A stretch of DNA of 64,000 bases, taken from positions 1,273,501 to 1,337,500 of the forward strand of contig CANJKZ010000010.1 in NCBI GenBank assembly GCA_947471745.1, written 5' to 3'. Each line of letters opens with the position of its first letter. Within the stretch, counting starts at the first letter, position 1. The position numbers and the translations under genes were made by a program. Shown here one piece after another: positions 45,701-56,700 of the stretch. This DNA comes from Closterium sp. Naga37s-1. Lineage: Eukaryota; Streptophyta; Zygnematophyceae; Desmidiales; Closteriaceae. The notes under the pieces were generated by a model. That model was not told the origin of the DNA, ran no database searches, and saw only the letters and a program-made list of their open reading frames with translations.

Positions 45701-48700
45701 TCCTTGTGCCAGGTCCCCCCCCGGTAGACCCCCTCCCCCCTCAGGGTCCTGCCCCTTCAGGTGTGTCCCAGGTAGACGCAGTCGAGCCTGTCGAGGTTAC
45801 TGGTGACTCTGGTGCTGCTGAGGGTGCTGAGCCTGGGGGTGCTGACTCTGGGGGTGCTGAGCGTGTGGGTGCTACGCCTGGGGGTGCTGAGCCTGGGGGT
45901 GCTGAGCCTGGGGGTGCTACTACTGGGGGTGCTGAGCCTGGGGGTGCTGAGCCTGGGGGTGCTGAGCCTGGGGCTGCTACTACTGGGGGTGCGGAGCCTG
46001 GGGGTGCTGAGCCTGGGGGTGCTGAGCCTGGGGCTGCTACGCTTGGAGGTGCTGAGCCTGGGGGTGCGGAGCCTGAGGGAGCTGGGCCTGCTCGTGTGGC
46101 GTCTGGTGGTGCTGAGCCTGGAGGTTCTCCGGGTGCTTCGTCTCGGCGGGAGCCACTCTCTCCACAGGAGCTGCGCGAGTGGTTTGCCTGGCGCTGGAGG
46201 CGTGCTGCTGGAGCTGGAGGTTCTTCGGCTGCTGAGGGTGCTGGTGCCGCGGGTCCCGGAGGTGCTCGTACTGGGAGTACTGGAGCTGCTGGGCCTGCGG
46301 GTACGACTGGAGCTGGAGCTGCTGAGGGTGTTGACGCTGAGGCTACTGCTGTCGGTCCTGGAGGCGGTCCTGCTGGGGGTGCTACTGGTGCTGCTGGAGG
46401 TACTGGAGCTGGAGGTGCTGCTGGCGCTGGTGCTGCCGCTGGGGGTACTGGTGCTGTCCCTGCTGTGTCTGGAGTCGCCGCGCGGCCTCGGCCGTACTTC
46501 GTTCCGCTCCTTCAGCAGGTTCTTGGTCTCCCGCCGTCTACTGGTCCTCCTCCTCCCTTAGAGTGTCCACAGCCTGTCCCGTCACAGTTGCAGTTACAGC
46601 CGGCCTCCCCACTGCCCGCTCCTTCTCCCTACACTGGTCCTACTGGAGGTCTTGCTGAGCGTCGTGAGCCTGCGTCTCGCCCTGCGTCGCCTGTCCGTCC
46701 TGCTCGCACTAGTGGTCGTGGTTCGCGTCAGCGTCCTCCTCCTGTCCCTGGCACGCACCGGATGTCTCTGCGTCCGTCCACTGGTCCTCTGCGTGCCCCT
46801 TTGCCTTCTCCTCCTGAGTCCTCTCTTCCTGCTCTTCCCGACCCGGAGTCGGACTCTCTTCGTGCTGCCAGTCCTACTGTCACGCGTCTCCTTGCTACTG
46901 TCGTCACTGACCCTTCCTTTGAGTCCACTGCTGCGTCTGCCCTCGTTGCTGAGCTCGTCGACTTTGCTGCTCGCTGTCGTCTAGACTACGCTGCTCGTCT
47001 TGTCGATGAGTCTGAGTCTGTCTGTCCTCCGTCCGTCGGGGGTGAGTGTGCCCTTGGCACGGACGTCCTTGAGGACAGGCAGGAGGAGTTCCAGTGTTTG
47101 GCTGCTGCTTCACCTCATCTCGTGTCCGTACTGCTTACCCCTGAGGGAGACCCGGATGCACTTGACATCCCGACTCCGCGCTCTTACGCGGAGGCGATAG
47201 AGGGTCCCTACTCCTCTCAGTGGCAGGCAGCTATGGACACAGAGATGGCTTCCTGGAAGTCCACAGGCATCTACGTTGACGAGGTTCCCCCGCCTGGGGC
47301 GAACATCGTCAGTGGCATGTGGATTTTCAGGGTGAAGCGACCGCCGGGTTCTCCGCCTGTCTTCAAGGCGCGTTACGTGGCTCGTGGCTTCAGTCAGCGG
47401 CAGGGAGTTGACTACTTTCAGACCTTCTCTCCCACCCCGAAGATGACCACTCTTCGGGTACTGCTGCACAAAGCTGCTCACCGCGACTACGAGCTGCCCT
47501 CTCTTGACTTCAGCACTGCTTTCTTGCAGGGTAGCCTGCACGAGGAGATCTGGCTGCGTCGCCCACCTGGCTTCACTGGGTCTTTTCCTCCTGGCACCCA
47601 GTGGAGCCTCCGGCGGCCAGTCTACGGTCTCCGCCAGGCACCGCGTGAGTGGCACGACACACTGAGGACTACACTTGCGGCTCTTGGGTTTGCTCCCTCT
47701 ACTGCCGACCCGTCGTTGTTTCTGGGCACCGACACTTCTTTGCCGTCGTTCTACATCCTCGTGTACGTCGACGACTTGGTCTTTGCCACAGCTGACACTG
47801 CTGGACTCGCCCACGTGAAGTCCGAGCTGCAGAAGAGACACACGTGCACAGACCTGGGTGAACTGCGCAGCTACCTTGGCTTGCAGATCACCCGGGACAG
47901 AGCACGCCGCACCATTACCCTGACTCCGTCACACATGGTGCAGCAGGTCCTTCAGCGCTTCGGCTTCACGTACTCCTCGCCTCAGGTCACTCCTCTGCCT
48001 ACTCGCCACTCGCTCTCAGCTCTGCCTTCGGATGAGTCCGTAGAGTTGAGTGGCCCGTACCCAGAGCTTGTTGGCTGCCTCATGTACCTGATGACCTGCA
48101 CACGACCTGACCTTGCATACCCTCTTAGCATTCTCGCACGCTATGTTGCTCCTGGGAGACACAGACCGGAGCACATGGCTGCAGCGAAGAGGGTGTTGCG
48201 CTACTTGTGCAGTACGTCGGGCATGGGGCTTGTGCTTGGAGGGCAGAGTCCAGTGGTCCTCACTGGGCACGCAGACGCTTCTTGGGCTGACGACCAGGCT
48301 ACGCAGCGGTCGTCACAGGGTTACACCTTCAGCCTTGGTTCCGGCTCTGTTTCGTGGCGGGCTACCCGCTCGTCTTCTGTTCTCGGCTCCAGTTGTGAGG
48401 CTGAGATCTACGCCGGGGCCATGGCTGCACAGGAGCTTCGCTGGCTCACCTACCTGCTGACTGACCTCGGAGAGCCGCCTCATTCTCCTCCAGTGCTGTA
48501 CGTAGACAACAAGGCCATGCTGGCCTTGTGTCGAGAGCAGAGACTGGAGCACAGAACGAAGCACATTGCTCTCCGCTACTTCCTTGCTCGTGAGCTACAG
48601 CAGCGTGGTCAGCTGCGGCTTGCGTACGTGGCCTCTCAGGCCAACACTGCTGATATCTTCACCAAGGCACTTGCGCCTTGTGATCATCAGCGCTTCTGTA

Positions 48701-48747
48701 CTCAGCTGGGTCTTGTGCCTACCTTGCCTCACTTGCTCACCCCTTGA
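42739..48747 (+). pseudogene. Inner copia Gag-Pol, one continuous frame with a single TAG
   Basis: A single frame of 2,003 codons from ATG 42739 to the stop at 48747 is interrupted only by TAG at 45124-45126, in integrase. The related element at 28411 has CAG there (VRLQLRR versus ARL-stop-LRQ). Order: Gag, glycine tract (43540-43740), C/H cluster CTYVLRTGDRAGEQCGGAHS, protease FTLDSGASRSFF, pre-integrase LWHHRLGHPSLLRL, integrase HMDVWGPARV and LHSDRGGEFSSG. Then come a GAEPGGAEPGGA repeat linker (45820-46070), RT LVYVDDLVFAT and RNase H HADASW, EAEIYAG and YVDNKAML. It looks nearly functional. Confidence 0.93.
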
Positions 48748-48953
48748 CCTTGTTTGTACTGTTGCATATATATATACACCTGCTCTTGCTTGTCTAGCCT
48801 TATATATATATGTAATCCTGCATGTGAACTGGCCTTGTGGCCTTGAACTTGTGCTCGGAATGTGTGGTGACTTTGTGATCCACCCTGAGCTTGCTTGGCT
48901 TAGCTTGACTGGTCTTGTGACCCCTTGTTCTCCCCCACTTTGCCTATGGGGGT
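47582..48953 (+). repeat. 1,372-bp tandem duplication, unit 1
   Basis: Runs from mid-RT through RNase H and the 3' untranslated region. GGGT is shared at both edges (47578-47581 and 48950-48953). Confidence 0.95.
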
Positions 48954-50325
48954 CTTTTCCTCCTGGCACCCAGTGGAGCCTACGGCGGCCAGTCTACGGT
49001 CTCCGCCAGGCACCGCGTGAGTGGCACGACACACTGAGGACTACACTTGCGGCTCTTGGGTTTGCTCCCTCTACTGCCGACCCGTCGCTGTTTCTGCGCA
49101 CCGACACTTCTTTGCCGCCGTTCTACATCCTCGTGTACGTCGACGACTTGGTCTTTGCCACAGCTGACACTGCTGGACTAGCCCACGTGAAGTCCGAGCT
49201 GCAGAAGAGACACACGTGCACTGACCTGGGTGAACTGCGCAGCTACCTTGGCTTGCAGATCACTCGGGACAGAGCACGCCGCACCATTACCCTGACTCAG
49301 TCACACATGGTGCAGCAGGTCCTTCAGCGCTTCGGCTTCACGTACTCCTCGCCTCAGGCCACTCCTCTGCCTACTCGCCACTCGCTCTCAGCTCTGCCTT
49401 CGGATGAGTCCGTAGAGTTGAGTGGCCCGTACCCAGAGCTTGTTGGCTGCCTCATGTACCTGATGACCTGCACACGACCTGACCTTGCATACCCTCTTAG
49501 CATTCTCGCACGCTATGTTGCTCCTGGGAGACACAGACCGGAGCACATGGCTGCAGCGAAGAGGGTGTTGCGCTACTTGTGCAGTACGTCGGGCATGGGG
49601 CTTGTGCTTGGAGGGCAGAGTCCAGTGGTCCTCACTGGGCACGCAGACGCTTCTTGGGCTGACGACCAGGCTACGCAGCGGTCGTCACAGGGTTACACCT
49701 TCAGCCTTGGTTCCGGCTCTGTTTCGTGGCGGGCTACCCGCTCGTCTTCTGTTCTCGGCTCCAGTTGTGAGGCTGAGATCTACGCCGGGGCCATGGCTGC
49801 ACAGGAGCTTCGCTGGCTCACCTACCTGCTGACTGACCTCGGAGAGCCGCCTCATTCTCCTCCAGTGCTGTACGTAGACAACAAGGCCATGCTGGCCTTG
49901 TGTCGAGAGCAGAGACTGGAGCACAGAACGAAGCACATTGCTCTCCGCTACTTCCTTGCTCGTGAGCTACAGCAGCGTGGTCAGCTGCGGCTTGCGTACG
50001 TGGCCTCTCAGGCCAACACTGCTGATATCTTCACCAAGGCACTTGCGCCTTGTGATCATCAGCGCTTCTGTACTCAGCTGGGTCTTGTGCCTACCTTGCC
50101 TCACTTGCTCACCCCTTGACCTTGTTTGTACTGTTGCATATATATATACACCTGCTCTTGCTTGTCTAGCCTTATATATATATGTAATCCTGCATGTGAA
50201 CTGGCCTTGTGGCCTTGAACTTGTGCTCGGAATGTGTGGTGACTTTGTGATCCACCCTGAGCTTGCTTGGCTTAGCTTGACTGGTCTTGTGACCCCTTGT
50301 TCTCCCCCACTTTGCCTATGGGGGT
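48954..50325 (+). repeat. 1,372-bp tandem duplication, unit 2 (second RT-RNase H)
   Basis: Differs from unit 1 at nine positions, all within the first roughly 415 bases; the rest appears identical. At these positions unit 2 carries the residues shared with the 28.4-kb element (LRTD, PPF, TQSH), so unit 2 is the more ancestral one. It has open coding for RT-RNase H to a stop at 50119 but no start of its own. Confidence 0.95.
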
Positions 50326-50326
50326 G

Positions 50327-50451
50327 TGTCAGATTTATATGACATAGCTACTGTAGGCTATAGTGGGGTAGCACATATGGGGTACAGTTTTTTAGGGTTT
50401 GCATTTGTACCCAACTTTCCCTTCGTCAATTCATTCTCGTTCAGTTTCTCA
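50327..50451 (+). repeat. Outer 3' LTR (125 bp)
   Basis: Partner of 39325-39449, followed by GCGTA. Confidence 0.92.
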
Positions 50452-53014
50452 GCGTAAGCTGGTGCGCTGGGATTGTGGTGAGAAGCGAATGGCCGATGTG
50501 GTAAGTCAGCTTCGGGGCAGGTAAAGCACGTTCCACGAGCTCGTCGAAGTTCGCTTCCGTTCGTTAGAAGCAGTGAATCTTTGTCGAGCACGCCTGCTCT
50601 GATTGTGTTGTTTAACACCATGTTGCTTGGATGTCCCATTCGTGCGTGCCAGATATCTTCGCCAGATCGATGTCCGGGTGAGCGACGGTATAAGTCGGAG
50701 TTGGAGTAGAAGCTTGCGGTGAAGTTTGCGCTTCGATGTACTTCTCGTGGTGTTGGGTTTAATTGCTGCGCAGGAGTCGGTGGAGTGTCGTCGTCGATTA
50801 TGGCCGGTGCAGTTGAAGGACCCGCGATTGGTGCCGATGTTGTTTCTGCTGCTGCCGATGTTGTCTCTGCTACTGCCAATGTTGTCTCTGCTGCTGCCGA
50901 CGTTGTCTCTGCTGCTGCCGATGTTGTCTCTGTGCTGCCGATGTTGTCTCTGCTGCTGCCGATGTTGTCTGTGCTGCTGCCGATTGAATTGTTGCTAATG
51001 CTCTCGTTCGTTCTGCTTCAGGGATGGTGTGCGAGTACCAGAATCCTTCGGGACTGAAGTCGGGATCAAGATCTGGTGGGTGTGTCCAGGAGGTGAAGGT
51101 GACGATCCCGTCGCTGTCAGCGGTGCCGAGATCTGGGACGAAGTCGAGGACGAAGACGTTGTTCTTCAGGACTGGCTTGCCGATGTAGAGACCTCCTCTC
51201 CCGTGGTACAACTTGAACTCCTGTGTTGTGCTATCTGCTTCGAGGTGGATGCCTTTCGCCATCAGCTGACTGACACTCAGTAAGTTGTAGCCGATTCCCT
51301 CCGCAATTAACACTTTTGACATTTGCAGTATCACATTTGTCTCTCGTGACTGAAGTTGCACCACACCTTGTCGTCGTGTGCGCAGGTTCTGGTTGTTGGC
51401 GACGGTGATGACGACTTCGCGTTGAAGTTGGTGTTCGCGCTGAACAAAACGTCCTGAAGAGCACATGTGCTGTCCGTAGCAACTGTCCAAGAACCACGTA
51501 TCTTTCCCGGACGGCTCGCTTTGAGCGATGGCTGCATACGTCGGATTTGGTTGAAGTGACTCGCGGCGAGGCGTGCTGTTGTCGAGTTGCTCTTCCGGTG
51601 AGTAATGCGGTGGTGACTCTGTGATGCAGGAGTCAGTTAGCCGTGCCATGCAACTGACGATGTTTCTTGTTCCTTGCGCAGGTTGTCCCGTCGATGTTGT
51701 TGAGGCTTGTACTTGAGTGGTCGGATTCGCTTGCGTTGAGGCGACTTGACTGCTTGAAGGGCGAAGCGGCCGCTGCGTTGGCGTTGACTGCTGCCGGTTT
51801 GGGCAGTGTGTACGGGGGTGACCTGACGTCTTACAAAGGTGACAGAACGGAGGTACTGGTTTCGGTTGATGCCGATTGTTGTTGTTGTTGTAGCGCCGTT
51901 GAGTGTGGAATGCGAATTCGGGCACTGATGCCTTCCTCTTGTGTCGTTCTTCTTGCAGGTCCATATCTTGCTGCTCAGCGTGGATCTCGGCGCAGAGTGC
52001 TGCTTCTGATATTTTTCCGTGAGCTCGAAGTATGGCGCGAGTGGAGCGCCACTGAGGACCGAGGCTGCCGATGATAATTGTGACGAAGGCGTCTTCTGAA
52101 ATCGACCCTCCGCATCGAAGGAGTTTGTCGCGCAATTCGCGACAGCGGCTGAATACGCCATCCCCTTTTCGCCCGGTTTCATTTCGACTGTTGTCACTTG
52201 CGCCATTAACCGACTTTGATTGACTGTTGCTTGATACAGGTTCTTCAGGTGGTTGTACGCGAGCTCTGCAGAGTTGCCGTATCCCCGGTAAGACCGTATA
52301 TTCTGCTGCTGATTCGGAGTGATGTTTCTCAGTAGTATTGTGTACGCCATTATTGACTGATACGTGTACTGTTGCTTGTCGTACTTTGTGCCGTGTGTTG
52401 GATATGGCAGGGACCCGTCGAAGAAGCCAAGAATCTGCGCCCCTTCCATCATTAGTTCGAACTCGAACGACCAGGTAAAGAAGTCCTTCCCGTCGAAAGG
52501 GCTTGACATTTGCAGTTTTAAGACGTGCGCGAACTGCGACTGAACTTGAAGTGCGTCCAGTGTCTTCTCTTGTCCAGGTGCAGGCTGCGGGTGTGGCATA
52601 AAGCTGACGGAGCCGCGCTGGGGCTCGTACGGAGCAAAGGTAGGCTGCTGCTGTTGATTTCCGCGTGCGTAGGATGAGCCGTCGAGGCTCATGGGCGTCA
52701 CGTCGTTGTTGTTGTTGCTGTTGTTTGACTGCGCAGGTGCCGACTGCTGGTGTTGCTCGTAGAAGGACATGAAGGAGAAGAACTTCTCCATCATGTTCTG
52801 GTCGAAGTCTGCAGGTTTATTCGCAGGAGTTTCAGTGGACCCTGCTGCTGGTCTTGTCGCCGTGCCCTGCTCTGTCTGTAGGCCAGAGGCAGGAGGTGGA
52901 GTAGGGGTAGTGCCGGGAGAACCATTAGAGGAACTCCTTTCCTTCTGAGTAGCCATGCTTTCTGATGTTGTAGGTGTCTTGATAGTGGAATTTGTCCTGA
53001 CAGCTCTCATACCA

Positions 53015-53455
53015 TGTTGGGCTGAAAAAGCCCTTAGGATCTTTGCAGGACTAAATTCCTGGTAGGACTAATGTAATAGCGGAAGCGTTCAATGAGGAGT
53101 TTGTGAACCACCTTGCGCTGGTATGTGAGGGCAAAGTAGATTGATGAAAACAAAGAGATACAGGCTTCTATAAGAGTACAAGGAAAACGAAGAGTAACGA
53201 CTTGCTGTTTTGCTGTTGCTGTTGCGGTTCGATACAGTAACGACTCGCGCAACTACTCAATAGCGAGTCAGTTGTTTGTCCTTGCTGTCGCGCTGTACTT
53301 GTCAAGTCAAAGGTCGCTGACCTTTGACTTTCGCGTAACCTCCAGCAGTTGCTCAACCTCCGAGGGTTGACTCGCTGATGCTTCGATATGTTTCGCTTCA
53401 CTTCTGACTTGGTGTTTCGACACAACAGAGGCGCTTAAGTTACTTGTTTCCAACA
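53015..53455 (-). repeat. 5' LTR of minus-strand copia (441 bp)
   Basis: Partner of 36521-36964; its inner edge abuts the primer-binding site. Confidence 0.93.
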
Positions 53456-53725
53456 GATAGGATGTCAGATTGATAGGAGGATGGGAATGAGCCCTTAGAA
53501 CTTGTATATTGTACTGTGCTTGGACGATAAAATCCTGTACTACCCAGTTGAGAAATGAGACGTTGCATTTGCAAGGCAAATCGCAAGCTTTCACAATCAG
53601 AGCGATTACCTTAGGAATGGACCAATTAGCATATTAGGGACAATGCTAAAAATCCAATTCTCATCGCTTCTGTATCCAGCCTAGTAAATAAGAAACGCAG
53701 TGCCAAAACCAATGGCACAGTGCGC
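53456..53725. other. ERGIC3 3' flank
   Basis: No gene is seen; it probably includes the ERGIC3 3' untranslated region. Confidence 0.5.
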
Positions 53726-56700
53726 TTAGCTAAGCTTTCCCAATTCCATCTTTTTCTTGATAGCCTTGTGCCCATGGTAAACCACAGCATCTATTATCCC
53801 AGTCACGGTGAACACTCCTGCAAGCAAGGCAAGGTTCGCACAAGAGGAACATTCACTAGTGCGTACAAGCATTAAAATGCCAGCTCGTGATTTATGCTGA
53901 AACACAGCACCAATGATGTTTAAGAATAAGCGAACACATGAAGCTACTTATGAATAAGCTTAGTCAATTTGAGCTGACTCACACAACCCCCTCGTCTGAG
54001 GGCCTCAAAGGCTGCATGTTTAGCCCACCACCACCACCACCCGATGCAATCTTTTAAAGAATATAAACAGTACGTGAAATATAGATTCTCACCTCCTATG
54101 ATTGCGCAGACATTAGTGAGGAAGTGGAGGAAGGATGTGTTCTGCTCTGTGAAGCGAACCTGGTGCGTAAACAGAGGGGATGGATGTCAGGGTTTGTACT
54201 TATAGACAACAGTGAGGAAGTGGAGGAAGCATATGTGCTGCTCTGTGAATCTAACCTGGAGCGTGGGCCGGGAGGGGATGCAAATGCTTTGAGAAACGAG
54301 GATGCATGTCAGTGTTTATATGCAGAGTCACACAGCCATGACTCACGCCCAAGGAAGGGCAGGAAGGATATGTGCTGCTCTGTGGAGCGAACCTGGTGTG
54401 GGAGCAGAGGGGGGAGGGAGATGGATGTCAGCGTTTTTGTTCAGAAATATGAGCGAGGAAGTGGAAGAAGGATGTGTGCTGCTCTGTGGAGCGAACCTGG
54501 TGTGGGAGCAGAGGGGGGATAAATGTTAGACTTTGCATTTACAGCCAAAAGTGGGGACGCAAGTGACTCCTCATTCACATGCACAGACGTGAATACCAAT
54601 ATGCACAATCACATACATGCACATGGCACCAGTGAGGAGATGAAGGCTCTGGAGCACATGCATGCAATGCAACCTTAGGGTGCTGCTCTGTGAAGCGAAA
54701 CCCGGGAACTACAGACTGGGGCTGCATGCAAATGACAACGGAAGAGACAGAGAGGGGAAATGTGCATGGTGGATGGTGATGAAGGTATGAGAAAGAGCAG
54801 ACGGAGCACAGAGGAAGAAGACAAAAGAAGCTCGCACCTTGATGGGTGAGAGGTCGTAAAAGAAAAAAACGCCTGGCAGGCTGTGACCCATCTCTGACGG
54901 CCGGAAGTGCTCCGTCACTGAAAACTGGGGGAGGGAGAGGAAGAAAGGAGGAGGGACGAGTAGGTTGCATTGTGAGCCGAATGCATGTGTGGAGCAGCAA
55001 GGGAGGGAAGGAAGAAGACGTATACGCCTGGCAGGCTGCTGTGACCCATTTCTGACGGCCGGAAGTGCTCCGTCACTGAAAACTGGGGGAGGGAGAGGAA
55101 GAAAGGAGGAGGGACGAGTAGGTTGCATTGTGAGCCCAATGCATGTGTGGAGCAGCAAGGGAGGGAAGGAAGAAGACGTATATGCCTGGCAGGCTGCTGT
55201 GACCCATTTCTGACGGCCGGAAGTGCTCCGTCACTGAAAACTGGGGGAGGGAGGAAAGAGAGAGGAACGGGGTAGAGGGTGCATTGTGATTCGTGCATGC
55301 ACGTGGCATGGCAACCAAGGCAAGGAAAGGATACGGCTGGCAGGCTGTGAGCAATCCATGCAATATGTCTGGTGAGAAATCGGCTGGGCATTTCTGGGCA
55401 GAAACGCCCAGTCACTGAACCAAAAAAATGAACGGACGGCACTCGAAGAAAGTGACACGAACGAGAATCGAGGCAGGGCAAGGCAGGCTATGGGGGGCCC
55501 ATCCCTGGTGCCCAGAAAAAGAGTTTTGAGATGGGGCACACATCCTTCCCCATTTGCTCAACAATTCCTTTATCACGTGGCAGGCAGTGTAGGCTAAGGG
55601 GAACCCATCTCTGATGCCCACAATCGCTCACTTCCCCTAAGATCCACCTCCCGTTTCCGCGTGCTTTGAAATGGCCAGTCACATACAGGAAGGGGAAGGG
55701 CTACACCGGCCGTTTGTATCAAAAGACTTGGAAAAAGGAGATTACCTGGTTGGTTGAAATGGTGTGGTTTGAAACGTCCGTGTATAGGGTTGGCACGATC
55801 TGCATGTGGGCCGCCATTGAGTGAAGGAGAGGTGTGGTGGGAGGCAGAAGGGGATTGAGAAAGGAAGGATGTCTGGTTGGTAAAAAATTGTGTGGTTAGA
55901 GACTTCTGTGTAATGGTCTGGTTGCCACAATCTGGTTGTGCGAAGGGAGGGTGTGGAGTGGAGGGCAGGGGACGGGTATGCAGCACTGGCGCAAGGCAGG
56001 TGAGGGGGAAGGGAAGAGTGGGAAGAGTGGGACCAATCAAACCCCAAACAGGAGTCATGGTCTTTGCGTGGCAGCAGCAGCTTTTAGCAAACTGTTTGTT
56101 TAGTGTGTGTAGAGACTTGCTTTGAAAACCTTGTGTAAAGGAATAATGGCGGTAACTAGTTTCGGCTCTTTGAGCCTTCTTCTGGTTGTGCGAAGGGAGG
56201 GTGTGGAGTGGAGGGCAGGGGACGGGTATGCAGCACTGGCGCAAGGCAGGTGAGGGGGAAGGGAAGAGTGGGAAGAGTGGGACGGGGAGAAGACAGAAAG
56301 GGTAGCGATAAAGAAAGAGGCACCTCAGTGAAGCAACGACACAACGTCAGTGCACAACACAAGAAGTAACCTAATGAAAATGATAAACTCTTACTTTGAT
56401 AAAGCAGTACATGCCGGGATTTGAGTTGACGAAACAGGCAACCTCACCTTGATGAAGTATTGGTACATGAGTACCAATACTTCCTGTATCCATTTCCCCT
56501 TCTCGACCTGAGTGTGCAACGACATGGCTTTGAGTGGACTCTCCTGTCTCACCTTGATGAAGTACTGATACATGCCGGGGTCCTTCTCCTGTATCCATTT
56601 CACCCTTGCTTCGCAATGCAGGTGTGCATCGGAATGCTTTGAGTCAGCATTGATACATGCTGACTTAACAGGCACTCTCATCTCATCTCACCTTGATGAA

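Larger units (their letters stand above)
39325..50451 (+). mobile_element. Composite copia insertion (11.1 kb) inside the minus-strand copia
   Basis: LTRs at 39325-39449 and 50327-50451 match each other closely (TGTCAGATTTATATGACATA start, TTTCTCA end). They are flanked by GCGTA (39320-39324 and 50452-50456). Inside, in order: primer-binding site TGGTATCGAGCA, leader, 17 codons of gag, a DNA-transposon fragment, the 5' LTR of another copia, that element's whole gag-pol, and a duplicated RT-RNase H-3' end. The second copia lacks its own 3' LTR. The simplest reading is an element that received nested insertions and then lost its middle by recombination between related pol regions. Confidence 0.9.
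36952..52956 (-). pseudogene. Copia Gag-Pol (second lineage), frameshifted, split by insertion
   Basis: Gag starts MATQKERSSSNGSPG at 52956. It changes frame at about 52100, then has a CCHC knuckle CHLCKTSGHPRTHC. The protease motif reads FLDSCYGQHM, with cysteine where DSG glycine is expected. The pre-integrase motif WHARMGHPSNMVL ends at the nested insertion (50457). Integrase resumes at 39319 with FIDATTRYVWHL, FLSDGGGEYTS and QQQGVAERMN. RT has KARWVVRGFDQEHG and IVYVDDLLYIGS. RNase H has DADHAGD and SSAEAEYIAL. Frame changes near 37680, 37560 and 37150 break the C-terminal part. The lineage differs clearly from the other copia elements in the window. Confidence 0.9.
36521..53455 (-). mobile_element. 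Second-lineage copia element, minus strand, carrying a nested insertion
   Basis: LTRs at 36521-36964 (444 bp) and 53015-53455 (441 bp) begin TGTTGGGCTG and end TTCCAACA. They are flanked by GATAG on both sides (36516-36520 and 53456-53460). The primer-binding site TGGTATGAGAGC lies at 53003-53014 on the minus strand, and the purine tract GCAGGGGAG abuts the other LTR. The LTRs differ by a dozen or more changes plus small indels, so it is older than the 27.6-kb element. An 11.1-kb insertion splits integrase. Confidence 0.95.

Noticed and set aside
46904-47841. Minus-strand frames across copia pol
   Set aside because: Antisense shadows of the GC-rich pol coding strand; the same shadows recur in the duplicated copy.
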